A DNA stretch of 64,000 nt from positions 1,736,001 through 1,800,000 of the forward strand of contig NZ_BNJI01000002.1 in the NCBI RefSeq assembly GCF_016587415.1, read 5' to 3'. Positions 36,099-44,900 of this stretch are shown piece by piece. The notes beneath the pieces are model-generated. The model was given only the letters and a program-made list of their open reading frames with translations. It searched no databases and was not told the DNA's origin. A program made the position numbers and the translations under genes. Source of the DNA: Ktedonobacter sp. SOSP1-85 (GTDB lineage Bacteria; Chloroflexota; Ktedonobacteria; Ktedonobacterales; Ktedonobacteraceae). Every line of letters begins with the position of its first letter. The first letter of the stretch is position 1.

Positions 36099-36974
36099 TC
36101 AGTTGTCGAGGACCGCAAGGTGCACCTGGCGCAGGCGTGCAGGATCGGTAATCGTGGTGATCGCGATGATCTTGCCTCCCCTGATCGAGACATCAAAGAC
36201 GCCGATCAGCCGCCCGTACGGGGCCACGACGACTCCCACGGAGCCATTCACCAGCGCAGTCTGTGTTGCCTGGGCACGTCCCACAAACTGGTTCGCCACA
36301 GCCGCTGCACCATGAAGCTCTCCTGCTCCGCCCGCAGGCACGGACATGGGATCGCGCCGGAGCACCACATCTGGATCGAGCACGGCGAGCAGCGCGTCAA
36401 AGTTCCCGACACGCGCGGCGGTGAGGAAGGCTTCCACCACTTCTCGGCTGGCGGACAGGTCCGCATCCTGCATAGGTGCTCTTCCCCGCACCCGGCGGCG
36501 GGCGCGGCGGGCGAGCTGCCTGGCTGCGCCCTCTGAGCGCTCCACGAGAGGCGCGATCTCGTCGAAGGGCACGGCGAAGATGTCGTGCAGCACATAGGCT
36601 AGGCGCTCGGCAGGAGTAAGCTGATCGAGCACCACCAGCAGCGCTAGACCCACCGCATCGACCAGTTCGGCTTCTTCCTCGGGGTCGCTTCTGCCAGGCG
36701 CTCTCGTGATGGACCCAGCAAAGGACGCTTCCAAGGACTCTTCTCCCCGCGATTTCCGCGCGCGCAGCATATCCAGGCAGATCCGCGTGACCGCCCTGCT
36801 CAGCCATGCGCCCGGGTTTGAGACGGTACTTGGGTCCGTGCGGACCAGACGCAGCCAGGACTCCTGAACGGCATCCTGCGCCTCGGGAAGGGAACCCAGC
36901 ATCCGATAGGCCATCGCCTGCAGTTGGGGACGTTCTGCCTCGAAGCGCTTCACCAGCCAGTCTTGTTCATCCAT
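36099..36974 (-). CDS. ECF sigma factor with SnoaL-like C-terminal domain (ECF41-like)
   Basis: A 291-residue extracytoplasmic-function sigma factor. Region 2 is at FEAERPQLQAMAYRMLGSLP and DAVQESWLRLVRTD; region 4 is at LTPAERLAYVLHDIFAVPFD through RSEGAARQLARRARRRV. The C-terminal ~110 residues (ASREVVEAFLTAARVGNFDA, AVLDPDVVLRRDP, IRGGKIIAITTI) form a SnoaL-like domain that in ECF41 tunes activity in place of an anti-sigma factor. ATG at 36974 has the better ribosome binding site (AAGAAGGAAGAGAAGGA); 36998 is in frame upstream. A promoter with the ECF41 motif precedes it, so it probably drives its own transcription and that of the divergent ABM-like gene. Confidence 0.88.
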   Translation of the reverse strand: MDEQDWLVKRFEAERPQLQAMAYRMLGSLPEAQDAVQESWLRLVRTDPSTVSNPGAWLSRAVTRICLDMLRARKSRGEESLEASFAGSITRAPGRSDPEEEAELVDAVGLALLVVLDQLTPAERLAYVLHDIFAVPFDEIAPLVERSEGAARQLARRARRRVRGRAPMQDADLSASREVVEAFLTAARVGNFDALLAVLDPDVVLRRDPMSVPAGGAGELHGAAAVANQFVGRAQATQTALVNGSVGVVVAPYGRLIGVFDVSIRGGKIIAITTITDPARLRQVHLAVLDN

Positions 36975-37011
36975 TCCTTCTCTTCCTTCTTTCTCCATTC
37001 GTCATACCACC

Positions 37012-37038
37012 GACGAAGGAAACCGGGCTGATGTGACA
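37012..37038 (-). promoter_or_regulatory. ECF41-type promoter of the sigma factor gene
   Basis: On the minus strand TGTCACA (37038-37032) is followed after exactly 16 nt by CGTC (37015-37012), the -35/-10 motif known for ECF41 sigma factors. The -10 is about 38 nt before the preferred start at 36974, consistent with autoregulation. Confidence 0.7.
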
Positions 37039-37127
37039 GGCAGCCAGCCCGTCTTGGCGCGTCATCACAAGAGAGCAGGATGTTCCCTTCCAATCGCACA
37101 CGAGTTTGCCCGAATCAGGAAGAAACC

Positions 37128-37154
37128 GGTCACATTCTTTCCGTGTCATACGTC
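37128..37154 (+). promoter_or_regulatory. ECF41-type promoter toward the ABM-like gene
   Basis: GGTCACA (37128-37134, one mismatch to TGTCACA) and CGTC (37151-37154) are again exactly 16 nt apart, now pointing at the gene at 37320. The transcript would have a leader of about 160 nt, which includes a run of eight G at 37251-37258. Confidence 0.6.
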
Positions 37155-37319
37155 GGGAGGGTGACGAGGGAAACCCAGTCAAGGTGAGAGGGAGTCCCAC
37201 TCCTCTTGACCGCGCTGACTGGGCAATCTCATCACCATCAAGATGCACCTTGGGGGGGGTGTGCACCGCCAGCGGAAACGCACCACGAACCAAGTGGACA
37301 AGTGAAAGGACCTGTTCCC

Positions 37320-37619
37320 ATGAAAGTAGCGATTTCCCATACCAAAGTCAAGCCTGACAAGCGCGCCGAAATCGATGCGGCGGGCAAGCGCGTGCTCGAG
37401 GCGCTTGAACGAGAACGTCCGCAGGGGTTTCTCTATGCCGTCTGCCCGCTCCCCGACGGGGAGACCTTTGTCACGCTCAGCGTCACTGACGACGGCGTAG
37501 ACAATCCGTTGGTGGCCTTCCCAGAATTTCAGGCGTTCGTCGCGAACTTCAAGACCTGGATCGCTGAGCCGCCAACCGCCGAACACTTGACGGCTACCAG
37601 CTCCTATCGGTCCTTCTAA
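37320..37619 (+). CDS. Small ABM-like (dimeric alpha/beta barrel) protein
   Basis: A 99-residue protein (MKVAISHTKVKPDKRAEIDA ... ERPQGFLYAVCPLPDGETFV ... FPEFQAFVANFKTWIAEPPT). The pattern of short strands with conserved VKP near the start and a helix ending before a C-terminal strand suits the antibiotic-biosynthesis-monooxygenase-like fold; no catalytic residues can be named. Its start follows GAAAGGACCTGTTCCC. ECF41 sigma factors usually sit beside one target gene of an oxidoreductase or small-barrel type, and this gene has a matching promoter, so it is the likely target. Confidence 0.7.
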   Translation: MKVAISHTKVKPDKRAEIDAAGKRVLEALERERPQGFLYAVCPLPDGETFVTLSVTDDGVDNPLVAFPEFQAFVANFKTWIAEPPTAEHLTATSSYRSF

Positions 37620-37956
37620 CGACCCAGGAGTCGAGCGTCTGGCGAGTGAGGCAGCCGCTGCCGATCATACTCGCCAGATCCTCTCGGCGATCTCCGGTGA
37701 AAAGCCTGGCGAGAAGACGCGGGCCACATGGCTCGTGAAGCAGGTGAGCGCGGCTCGTGAAACAGAGCCGCATTCCTGTGCTTTCCCGATGGTATCGTGT
37801 CTTTTGGATTGGGCACGCACGAGAGGAACAGAAGCAATAGCCCGAGTGACTGTCGTTTCTCAGAATACTTGGTTCTTCCCACGGGTTGCGCAATGAGGTT
37901 GAGTAACCAAGTGATGGAAGCAGGAAAGGGTTGTGCCCAAAACAGGGGGCTGTTGA
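37620..37956. other. Spacer with IS-edge repeat
   Basis: No gene. It holds the 51-bp repeat at 37878-37928 shared with 48497-48547, and runs into the 3' end of an ISKra4-type transposase fragment. Confidence 0.4.
37878..37928. repeat. 51-bp repeat, copy 1
   Basis: CCCACGGGTTGCGCAATGAG... is identical to 48497-48547 except one C/T. Both copies touch truncated transposase genes, so it is probably one end of an insertion sequence whose body is not in this window. Confidence 0.65.
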
Positions 37957-38580
37957 TTACAGAAATGCTCGATTGGATGGCTCGCGCTGCCAATCGGTGT
38001 TGAGAAAGGCAGTTCGCAGAGCCACCAGGGCCGTGGCATTGGCTCGTTTCCAGCGCATCCCTCGCCGTTTCATGCGCCGATTGATGACCAGAGCCACTGC
38101 TCGTTCGATGATGCCACTGCCTACCGGATATCCTGCTTGTCTCCAGGCCTCATACGATCCCATCCAATCTCGTTGCTGATCCAGGTAGGTCAAGGCTGCT
38201 TCCAAGGCTTTGCCTTCCCCTTTCTCTTGCCCTTGCCAGCTCTGCAATCGCTTGACAGCCTCCTCGACCTCTCCCTGCCACAACCAGCTCTTGATCTCAG
38301 CAATCTGCTGCCTGAGCCAGGTGTCCGAGTAGTGCTGCTCTCGTTGCATCTCACAAATGGCCTTGCGTACCACCCGCCAAAGGTGGAACCAATCCAGTAT
38401 GTGCGTGGCTTGGGCAAAGTGTTGCTGGGCTTCCTGTTTGATCCACTGCGCTCCATCGGCCACCACCACGCTGTTGGCCTCATCCAGTCCCACTTCACGA
38501 GCTGCAGCCTCCGCCAACACTCCCAATGCCTTGCCCACGACATGCGCAATGAGTTCGCCAAAACGTTTCTGCTTGCCCAA
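37957..38580 (-). pseudogene. ISKra4-family transposase, 5'-truncated
   Basis: About 207 residues: VVVADGAQWIKQEAQQHFAQ, THILDWFHLWRVVRKAICEM, and the C-terminal GYPVGSGIIERAVALVINRR then MKRRGMRWKRANATALVALR, all ISKra4-type. The DGAxW and DxFHL blocks carry the second-half catalytic residues; the N-terminal half is missing at 38580, where the sequence changes. Inactive. Confidence 0.78.
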
Positions 38581-38704
38581 GTCAGGGGGATGAGTTACTC
38601 TTCAGGTTCTCCTCCTGGTTTCCGAGAGCCTGGACTTCATGTATTCCCTGTCTGAAGTGCTTGCTCCCTACTCCCTCCAATTGCGCACGGGCCTCTCTGG
38701 CCTG

Positions 38705-38823
38705 CTAGAGAGCCAGTCAAGTAATCGAAAGTTAGTAGATAAGCTCTAGCATTATCATGCTCGATGATTATCGACTGAGACCATCTTAGAACCCTAAATG
38801 GTATTACTTGACCGATTCTCTAG
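38705..38823. repeat. 119-bp MITE with CTAGAGA ends
   Basis: Starts CTAGAGAGCCAGTCAAGTAAT and ends in the near-complement ATTACTTGACCGATTCTCTAG. No coding capacity. It stands exactly at the broken 5' edge of the LysR fragment. The outer CTAGAG is shared with the IS5 ends at 24932, but the rest of the end is different. Positions 38581-38704 hold nothing recognised. Confidence 0.7.
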
Positions 38824-39272
38824 ACTCAGTCGTTATTGAGCGCATTCCTCTCGTTGCCGCTTTCGCACAACGCCATTCCTTCGCTTCACAGGCGTCCGTC
38901 TCGATCCATTCCCTGAGCGATGAACCGTTCATTGTTTGCCAACGCCAGGTTTCGCATTTTTTTTACGACCGGATCATTCAGCTCTGCGGCTTTAGTCCGC
39001 GCATTACGCAAGAGGTCCCTGACATTGGTATGCAGTTTGGGCTGGTGGCTGCAAACCTGGGTATCGCCATTGTGCCTGCTTCAGCAGCAGACATTCGCAA
39101 TCTTGGGGTCGTTTATCGTCCTCTTGCCGATCTCAATGGCGATGGTGCCATCGAAACGGCTCTGGTGTGGCGTCGAAAAGACACCTCTCCCTTGGTCCAG
39201 GAATTTCTTGCCGTTGCACACGAGGTGCTGGGGCAGCGTACAAATACCGCGACAGGGGTTGAGGAAATGTAA
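38824..39272 (+). pseudogene. LysR-type regulator, C-terminal effector domain remnant
   Basis: Reads SVVIERIPLVAAFAQRHSFA, LSDEPFIVCQRQVSHFF, GMQFGLVAANLGIAIVPASA then RPLADLNGDGAIETALVWRR: the second half of a LysR substrate-binding domain. The N-terminal HTH and first half are missing; the frame enters from a 119-bp MITE. It cannot bind DNA. Confidence 0.78.
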
Positions 39273-39450
39273 GCTTCTGAGAAAGGTGCAAGGGATTGCC
39301 TCGCCGACATGAGTAGTAGCATCATGTACGATAACATGTTCTTGTGTGGATTCTCTTGATTACGTTCGCATCTCAATCATAAAAGCATTTATCAGTTTTG
39401 CGTCAGACAGCTTGCAGAGCCGTGCCAAGCCTTACAAGTGGTACTCTCTT

Positions 39451-39645
39451 TTCTCATATAAATTTTCCAGGCTGCGCAGGCGCATTTTGACAGGTCCAAA
39501 CAGGCGATTTTTCTCACATAAAAATTCGCTGGTAGGGCTTTGGCTCGCTCCACAGGCCGATGAAAATTTATGTGAGAAAAAGCTTTTTGAACGATCTATG
39601 CCACCAGCAACGACCTTACCAGCGTCAAGAACAGTTATGTGAGAA
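39451..39645. repeat. Nested inverted repeats built on TTCTCACATAA
   Basis: TTCTCATATAAATTTTC (39451) faces GAAAATTTATGTGAGAA (to 39578), and a second pair TTCTCACATAAA (39511) faces TTATGTGAGAA (to 39645). Two overlapping or nested MITE-like elements of about 130 bp would explain this. They stand at the 5' edge of the decayed beta-galactosidase gene. Confidence 0.55.
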
Positions 39646-39726
39646 ATTGTGCCTGTTCTACTGCTTCTGTACATAGATGCTGCGAATTTTTTTCTGATAA
39701 TAACGAACAAAATTATAAGAAACCAC

Positions 39727-41928
39727 ATGATACCGCAGCATGTCGGATTTCGAAGTATCGCCTTGCAGGATGGAGTTTTCCTGGTCAATGGAGTGGCGAT
39801 AAAACTGAAAGGTGTGAATCGTCACGACCATCATCCCGATCTTGGGAAAGCGGTCCCCTATGAGGCCATACTGCGGGATATTGTGCTCATGAAGCAGCAT
39901 AACATCAATACCGTCCGCACCTCACACTATCCCAACGATCCCCGTTTCCTTGATCTGTGCGACGAATATGGACTCTATGTCATTGACGAGACCGATCTGG
40001 AGTGCCACGGCTTTATCTCTCTGGAGGATATGGATGCCTTAAAAGAAGAGCGTCAGATCAGTAGAGATGAAGCCTATCGTGTACTCAATGAGCATGCCGC
40101 ACACTAGACCAGTGATAGCTCTGAGTGGGAGGCCGCATATGTTGATCGGGCGGCCCGCATGGTGCAGCGTGACAAGAATCATGCCAGTGTGATTCTGTGG
40201 TCGCTGGGCAACGAATTGTTCTTTGGTCGCAACCATGAAGCGATGGCGAACTGGATACGCGCATATGATCCCACCAGACTGATTCACTACGAGGGCGATA
40301 GAGAAGCGCAGGTTGCCGACGTCTTCAGTACGATGTATACCTCAGTCGGTGAGCTCAAGGAGCTTGGCGAGCGGAGCGACCTGGAGAAGCCACATATCCT
40401 CTGCGAATACGGGCACGCCATGGGGAATGGACCAGGCGGCCTGACAGAATATTGGGAGACGATCTACAAATATCCTCGTTTGCAGGGAGGATGTGTGTGG
40501 GAGTAGTGCGATCATGGTATCCGGCAACGGACTGCGGATGGTCAGGAGTACTTCGCCTACGTGGCGATTTTGGTGATGAGCCAAATGATGGAAATTTTGT
40601 GATCGATGGGCTGGTGTCTGCGGACCGTGTGCCGTCGCCCGGACTGATCGAATATAAAAAGGTGATTGAGCCTGTCTGGGTCGAGGCCATCGATGTGGAC
40701 ACGGGGCAATTGCGCATCCACAATTTCTATGACTTCAGCAACTTGAAGCATCTGGTCTGTTCATAGTCCCTGCTCAGGGAGGGGACCATCGTGCAGCAAG
40801 GCGTTGTTGATCTCCCTGATATTCCTGCGCACGACGCTGGCACAGTTGAAATACCCTTTGTCCGGTCTGCTCTCCAGAGTGGATGGGATTACTGGCTCAA
40901 CCTGGACTTCACGCTGGCCTTCGATACGCTCTGGGCTGATCGAGGACATGAAATCGCCAACGCCCAGTTTCTCGTCGCGGCCCGCACAAGCGATGAGCAG
41001 AGTGCCGTTCAGGTGGGTGCGCAGTTGCATTGTCATACCGAAGGCACATCCCTGGTAATTGAAGGGCCAGAGCTAGAGATACATTTCAATACAGCGTACG
41101 GTCAGCTCACATCCTGGATTTCCGAGGGCGTGCAACTGATCGAGAAAGGTCCACAACTCACCTTCTGGCGTGCCACAACGGACAATGATCGTGGTTTTGG
41201 CACCACCTCGGTCGCGCAGTGGCGATCACTTGGTTTGCACCAGCTCACGCATCGTATCGCCAGCGTGGATTGGGAGAGTATTGATCGTGGGCGTGCTGTG
41301 AAAGTGGTTGTCGCGGCACGTATTGCACCTCCGATCAAGGCCTGGGGCATTGCATGTATGTATGTATGAATATATGGTGTATGCGACCGGCGATATAGTG
41401 ATTCAGATCAAAGGTGAGCCAGCCGCAGGTGGGCCGCGTACACTGCCTCGGATTGGTCTGGAACTTCAGCTTCCATCGCAATTCGAGCAGGCAAGCTGGT
41501 ATGGTCGTGGGCCGGGCGAATCCTATGTGGATACAAAGCAGGCGAACCGGGTCGGTGTCTACACAAAATCCGTCGACGAGCTGTACACGCCCTATACGAT
41601 GCCGCAGGAGAATGGGAATCGTTCAGAGGTGCGCTGGGTAACGGTTACCAATACGCGAGGGGTGGATCTGATGGCAGTTGGGATGCCTGAATTGAACTTT
41701 AGTCTGCATCGTTATAGCGTGGAGCAACTGGAGAAGGCTATGCACACCTATGAATTAAGTGATAGTGGACGGCTGATCTGGCATCTGGACTATCGTCAGC
41801 ACGGTATGGGGTCCGCCAGTTGTGGACCGGATGTGCTACCGCAATATGAGTTACTCTGCCAGGCGTTTCAATTTGCGCTCCGTCTGTCCCCATACTCGCG
41901 CGATCTTGTTGCTCCCTCTGTTCTGTAG
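39727..41928 (+). pseudogene. lacZ: GH2 beta-galactosidase gene, heavily decayed
   Basis: Pieces in order: GVNRHDHHPDLGKAVP and YGLYVIDETDLECHG, then WSLGNELFFG with the acid/base Glu, HILCEYGHAMGNGPGG with the nucleophile Glu, ATTDNDRGFG and WYGRGPGESYVDTKQANR of the C-terminal domain. The N-terminal sugar-binding domain is missing. In-frame TAG codons are at 40105, 40504 and 40764; frameshifts lie near 40560 (one base lost in TACGTGGCG) and 41365 (in a TATG repeat). The gene is old and dead. Lactose or plant/fungal galactoside use is the family role. Confidence 0.85.
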
Positions 41929-41969
41929 GGGAGGAGCTTGTCTCCTCCCGAATTCCTCCCCTACAGAAC
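41920..41969. terminator. Bidirectional hairpin between lacZ remnant and DUF4132 gene
   Basis: GTTCTGTAGGGGAGGA pairs with TCCTCCCCTACAGAAC over 16 bp; the loop contains a further small GGAGG/CCTCC option. Placed between convergent genes. Confidence 0.7.
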
Positions 41970-41987
41970 CGGGATGGAATACCGGAA

Positions 41988-44900
41988 TCAACGGCGAATC
42001 TGGCTGAGGATTGTTTTATCCTTAATTTTGCTATCCTCCGCCAGCAAGAATGCCTTGGAGAGTATGAGCGATAGCAAAGGATCGCCTTCGAAAGGCAAGA
42101 AGAAGCGCTCTTTCTCCGTCTTACGCATCTTTCCTCCAAAGACGATACATAGATACTGGTCCCCCGGTTGCATGAAGATATTGCCAGAAATGAGATGGAT
42201 ACGATAGGTATGCAAGTCACCGCGCACGGTGAGAAAGCGTTCTTCCAGTGAACATCGTTCGCTGATTGCCAGACGCGGCAACAAGCGTTCCAGGATCTGC
42301 CTTCTTGCTTCAATTTGCAGGGAAGGCGTCTCCTGGTTATAGGATTGCCAGTACTCTGCCAGTAATGAATCTCCATCATCATGACCATAGATATCAGTGC
42401 CTACGCTGGTGACGCTGACAAAGAGATCCACGTCGCGCATTATCTCTGAAAAGACAATGGGGGGAATCTCTTCCAGTGGCTTGAACTGCTGGTTGTGAAA
42501 AGGGCTGGTGATGGGCTGAAAGCGTACCTTCCTGGTCAAAAGGTGGCGTGGGATCTCTTGATCCTGGTATAGATTGCCGAGCGTGAATTCGGCACGTATT
42601 CCCGCCGATGGGATATCTATATAAGCCGGATCATCCTGGATCGAGCCAGAAAAATTGCTGTGCAGGGAGAATTGCCAGTCACGAGCACGGGCCAGAGCAT
42701 TGAGTTGGTGCTGCTGGATAATGTGGTCCGCAAAACGGCGCGAGTAGTCGTATGTGTCCTGCTCTGCGTCCGTAATGGGATAGATTTCACGGTGCGCTTG
42801 CTTGAAGGGCTGTGTGATCTGTTGTTCCTCCAACCAGAGTTGCCAGAGCTGCGCCTCCTGGGGCTCACTCATGAGGGGATGCCAGAGAGTAACCTCACTC
42901 TGGGTAGGCAACTCACAGGGCTGGCCCTGCGCGTTGACCAGTTGCCCATGTTGCCAGATGACGCGCCAGTTGTGTGCACCAGAACTGATCTGCCAGATGA
43001 GTCGTCGAGCCAGCACGCTGACCAATGGATGCTCCAGGTAACGTTCACGCCAGTCCTCCAGTGACCAGTGTCGCGGATTCAGGTACAGGCGCTCTAATCG
43101 GCCCCGTTGTGAGCTGATCAAGTGTTGCATATCGTCCGCCAGACGATCGACGGACTTGATCTCATCTTTGTGCTCACGCTTGAATGCGGTTGGGAGTTTC
43201 GTTTGCGGCTGACCGCTGGCATCAAACCAGAGCGGCTCTACTTTTCTTCCTCCTGCGTCTAGCTGTACAGTCCAATCGCCAACAGTGATCTGAAGCTGAC
43301 CATCGTGCAGATCGAAGGTTGGGAGCATCAATTCTTCCAGGTCTTCACGACTCATCTTCTCACGTCTGGCAACGCCATCCAGTGCCTTGCCGATTTTTTC
43401 CTGATAGGAAGGCTGTTTAACATTTCTGCGGATGCGTTCTAGTTGACTGATCGCGTCCTTGCCGGGCATGGTCGCGAGCGTGAAGATGCCAGCATCTCCC
43501 ACTTTGGGGCAGCGCGGTCCCTCACCCGGGAGCTTGCGATAGCCCTCAATAGCGGCATCGGCCAGGGTCGCAGCCAGTCCACGATCGCTATTTCCGCGAC
43601 AGAGCCAGATCAGCCCACGCAAGATGTCAGAGTTATCGCCATCCATGCGGCCTTCCTTCTGGGTGCAGAAAAGGTCGATCCAGCGCCGTACGGTGGATGT
43701 GAGTTGCTCTGGCTCTATGGCTTCCGTGAGCGTGTAGGCCTGCTGCTGCCATTTGTCTGTAGGGGCCGTTCCCTTAGCACTGGCACACAGGTTCAGGATC
43801 GCGAGCCAGGGATCACGTTGCTCTGGCGTGAGGTCCGTCAGTTCGTCAAGAATAGCGGTACCCCAGCGATCGGGCAGCAAAGGATAGCTGAACTGTTGTC
43901 CCCGTTCGGAGAGCAGATCGCGGAGCAGGAGATGGAAGCGACGGGTATCCGGATCGGAGAGGGAATTTTTCGTCTGGTTGACTAACCACTTGATCTCGGC
44001 GCGACACTGTGCCAGCACGTCCGGTTGCCGCAGGAATGGCTCCAGTTCTTGCACGTATGGCCTGAGGGTATGGGTCGCGTAACGTATTCCCAGGAGATCA
44101 TGCAGGAGCATATGAATGTCTTCAGGGACGAAGGGCAGCTGGTTGTTGAGCAAGGTTCCTATCAGGCAGAGATCCTGCTCTACCTGGTAGGTGTTTCCCT
44201 CTCTCCGCTCGGATTCAGAGCCGGGTTGGATGTTGTGTGTCTCTTCCGCGCTCAGGCGCAGGAGACGCACGATGCTCTGTGCGCCGAGTCGTTGCTGAAT
44301 CAGGCGTGTAAGCTCGGCGTCTATATCCGGGGTGCCCGCTCCAAACTCCTCATGATATGCTGCCAGCAGTATGAGGAGCTCACTATCGCTGGTAAAGTGT
44401 CTGGTGTTGTCCTGGAGAAGATCTCTCAATGGACCCGCGCTTTGTGGGAAGAGGAGGTGGCGGATCAGAAGGCGCATTTGATTTTCCTCTATCTGTGCGC
44501 TATGCCAGCGGACTTGCGAGAGGTGTTCATAGAGAGGTGCTAACTCGTCCTGACAAAGACGTTCTAACTCTGACGGCTTGAGCACAGGAACGAAGGTTTT
44601 AAACAGGTCGAAGAGCCGTATATTTTGTGGGCCGTATTGAAATGTTCGATAATAACTATCATCCAGCCCGAATAGCTTTGCGATGCCCACCAGGATACCA
44701 TAGATATCCTCGTAGCTATAGGGCAGATCGTAGGTAAAGATAGCCTGGATAAGCAGAACGTTTTGCTTGTAGTGTACGGGGTGGTGATTGGAATAAGAGT
44801 CTGGAGGGTTCAGAGTGGATGTATAGCCATCGAGCAATGCTTCCTTGATCAGGTGAGCTTTGATCTGCTCGCTGGCCTGTTGACTGATAAATTCAACCAC

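Noticed and set aside
37206..37319. Upstream extension of the ABM-like gene
   Set aside because: The extra 38 residues have no family similarity and cross a run of eight G; the start at 37320 has a better ribosome binding site.
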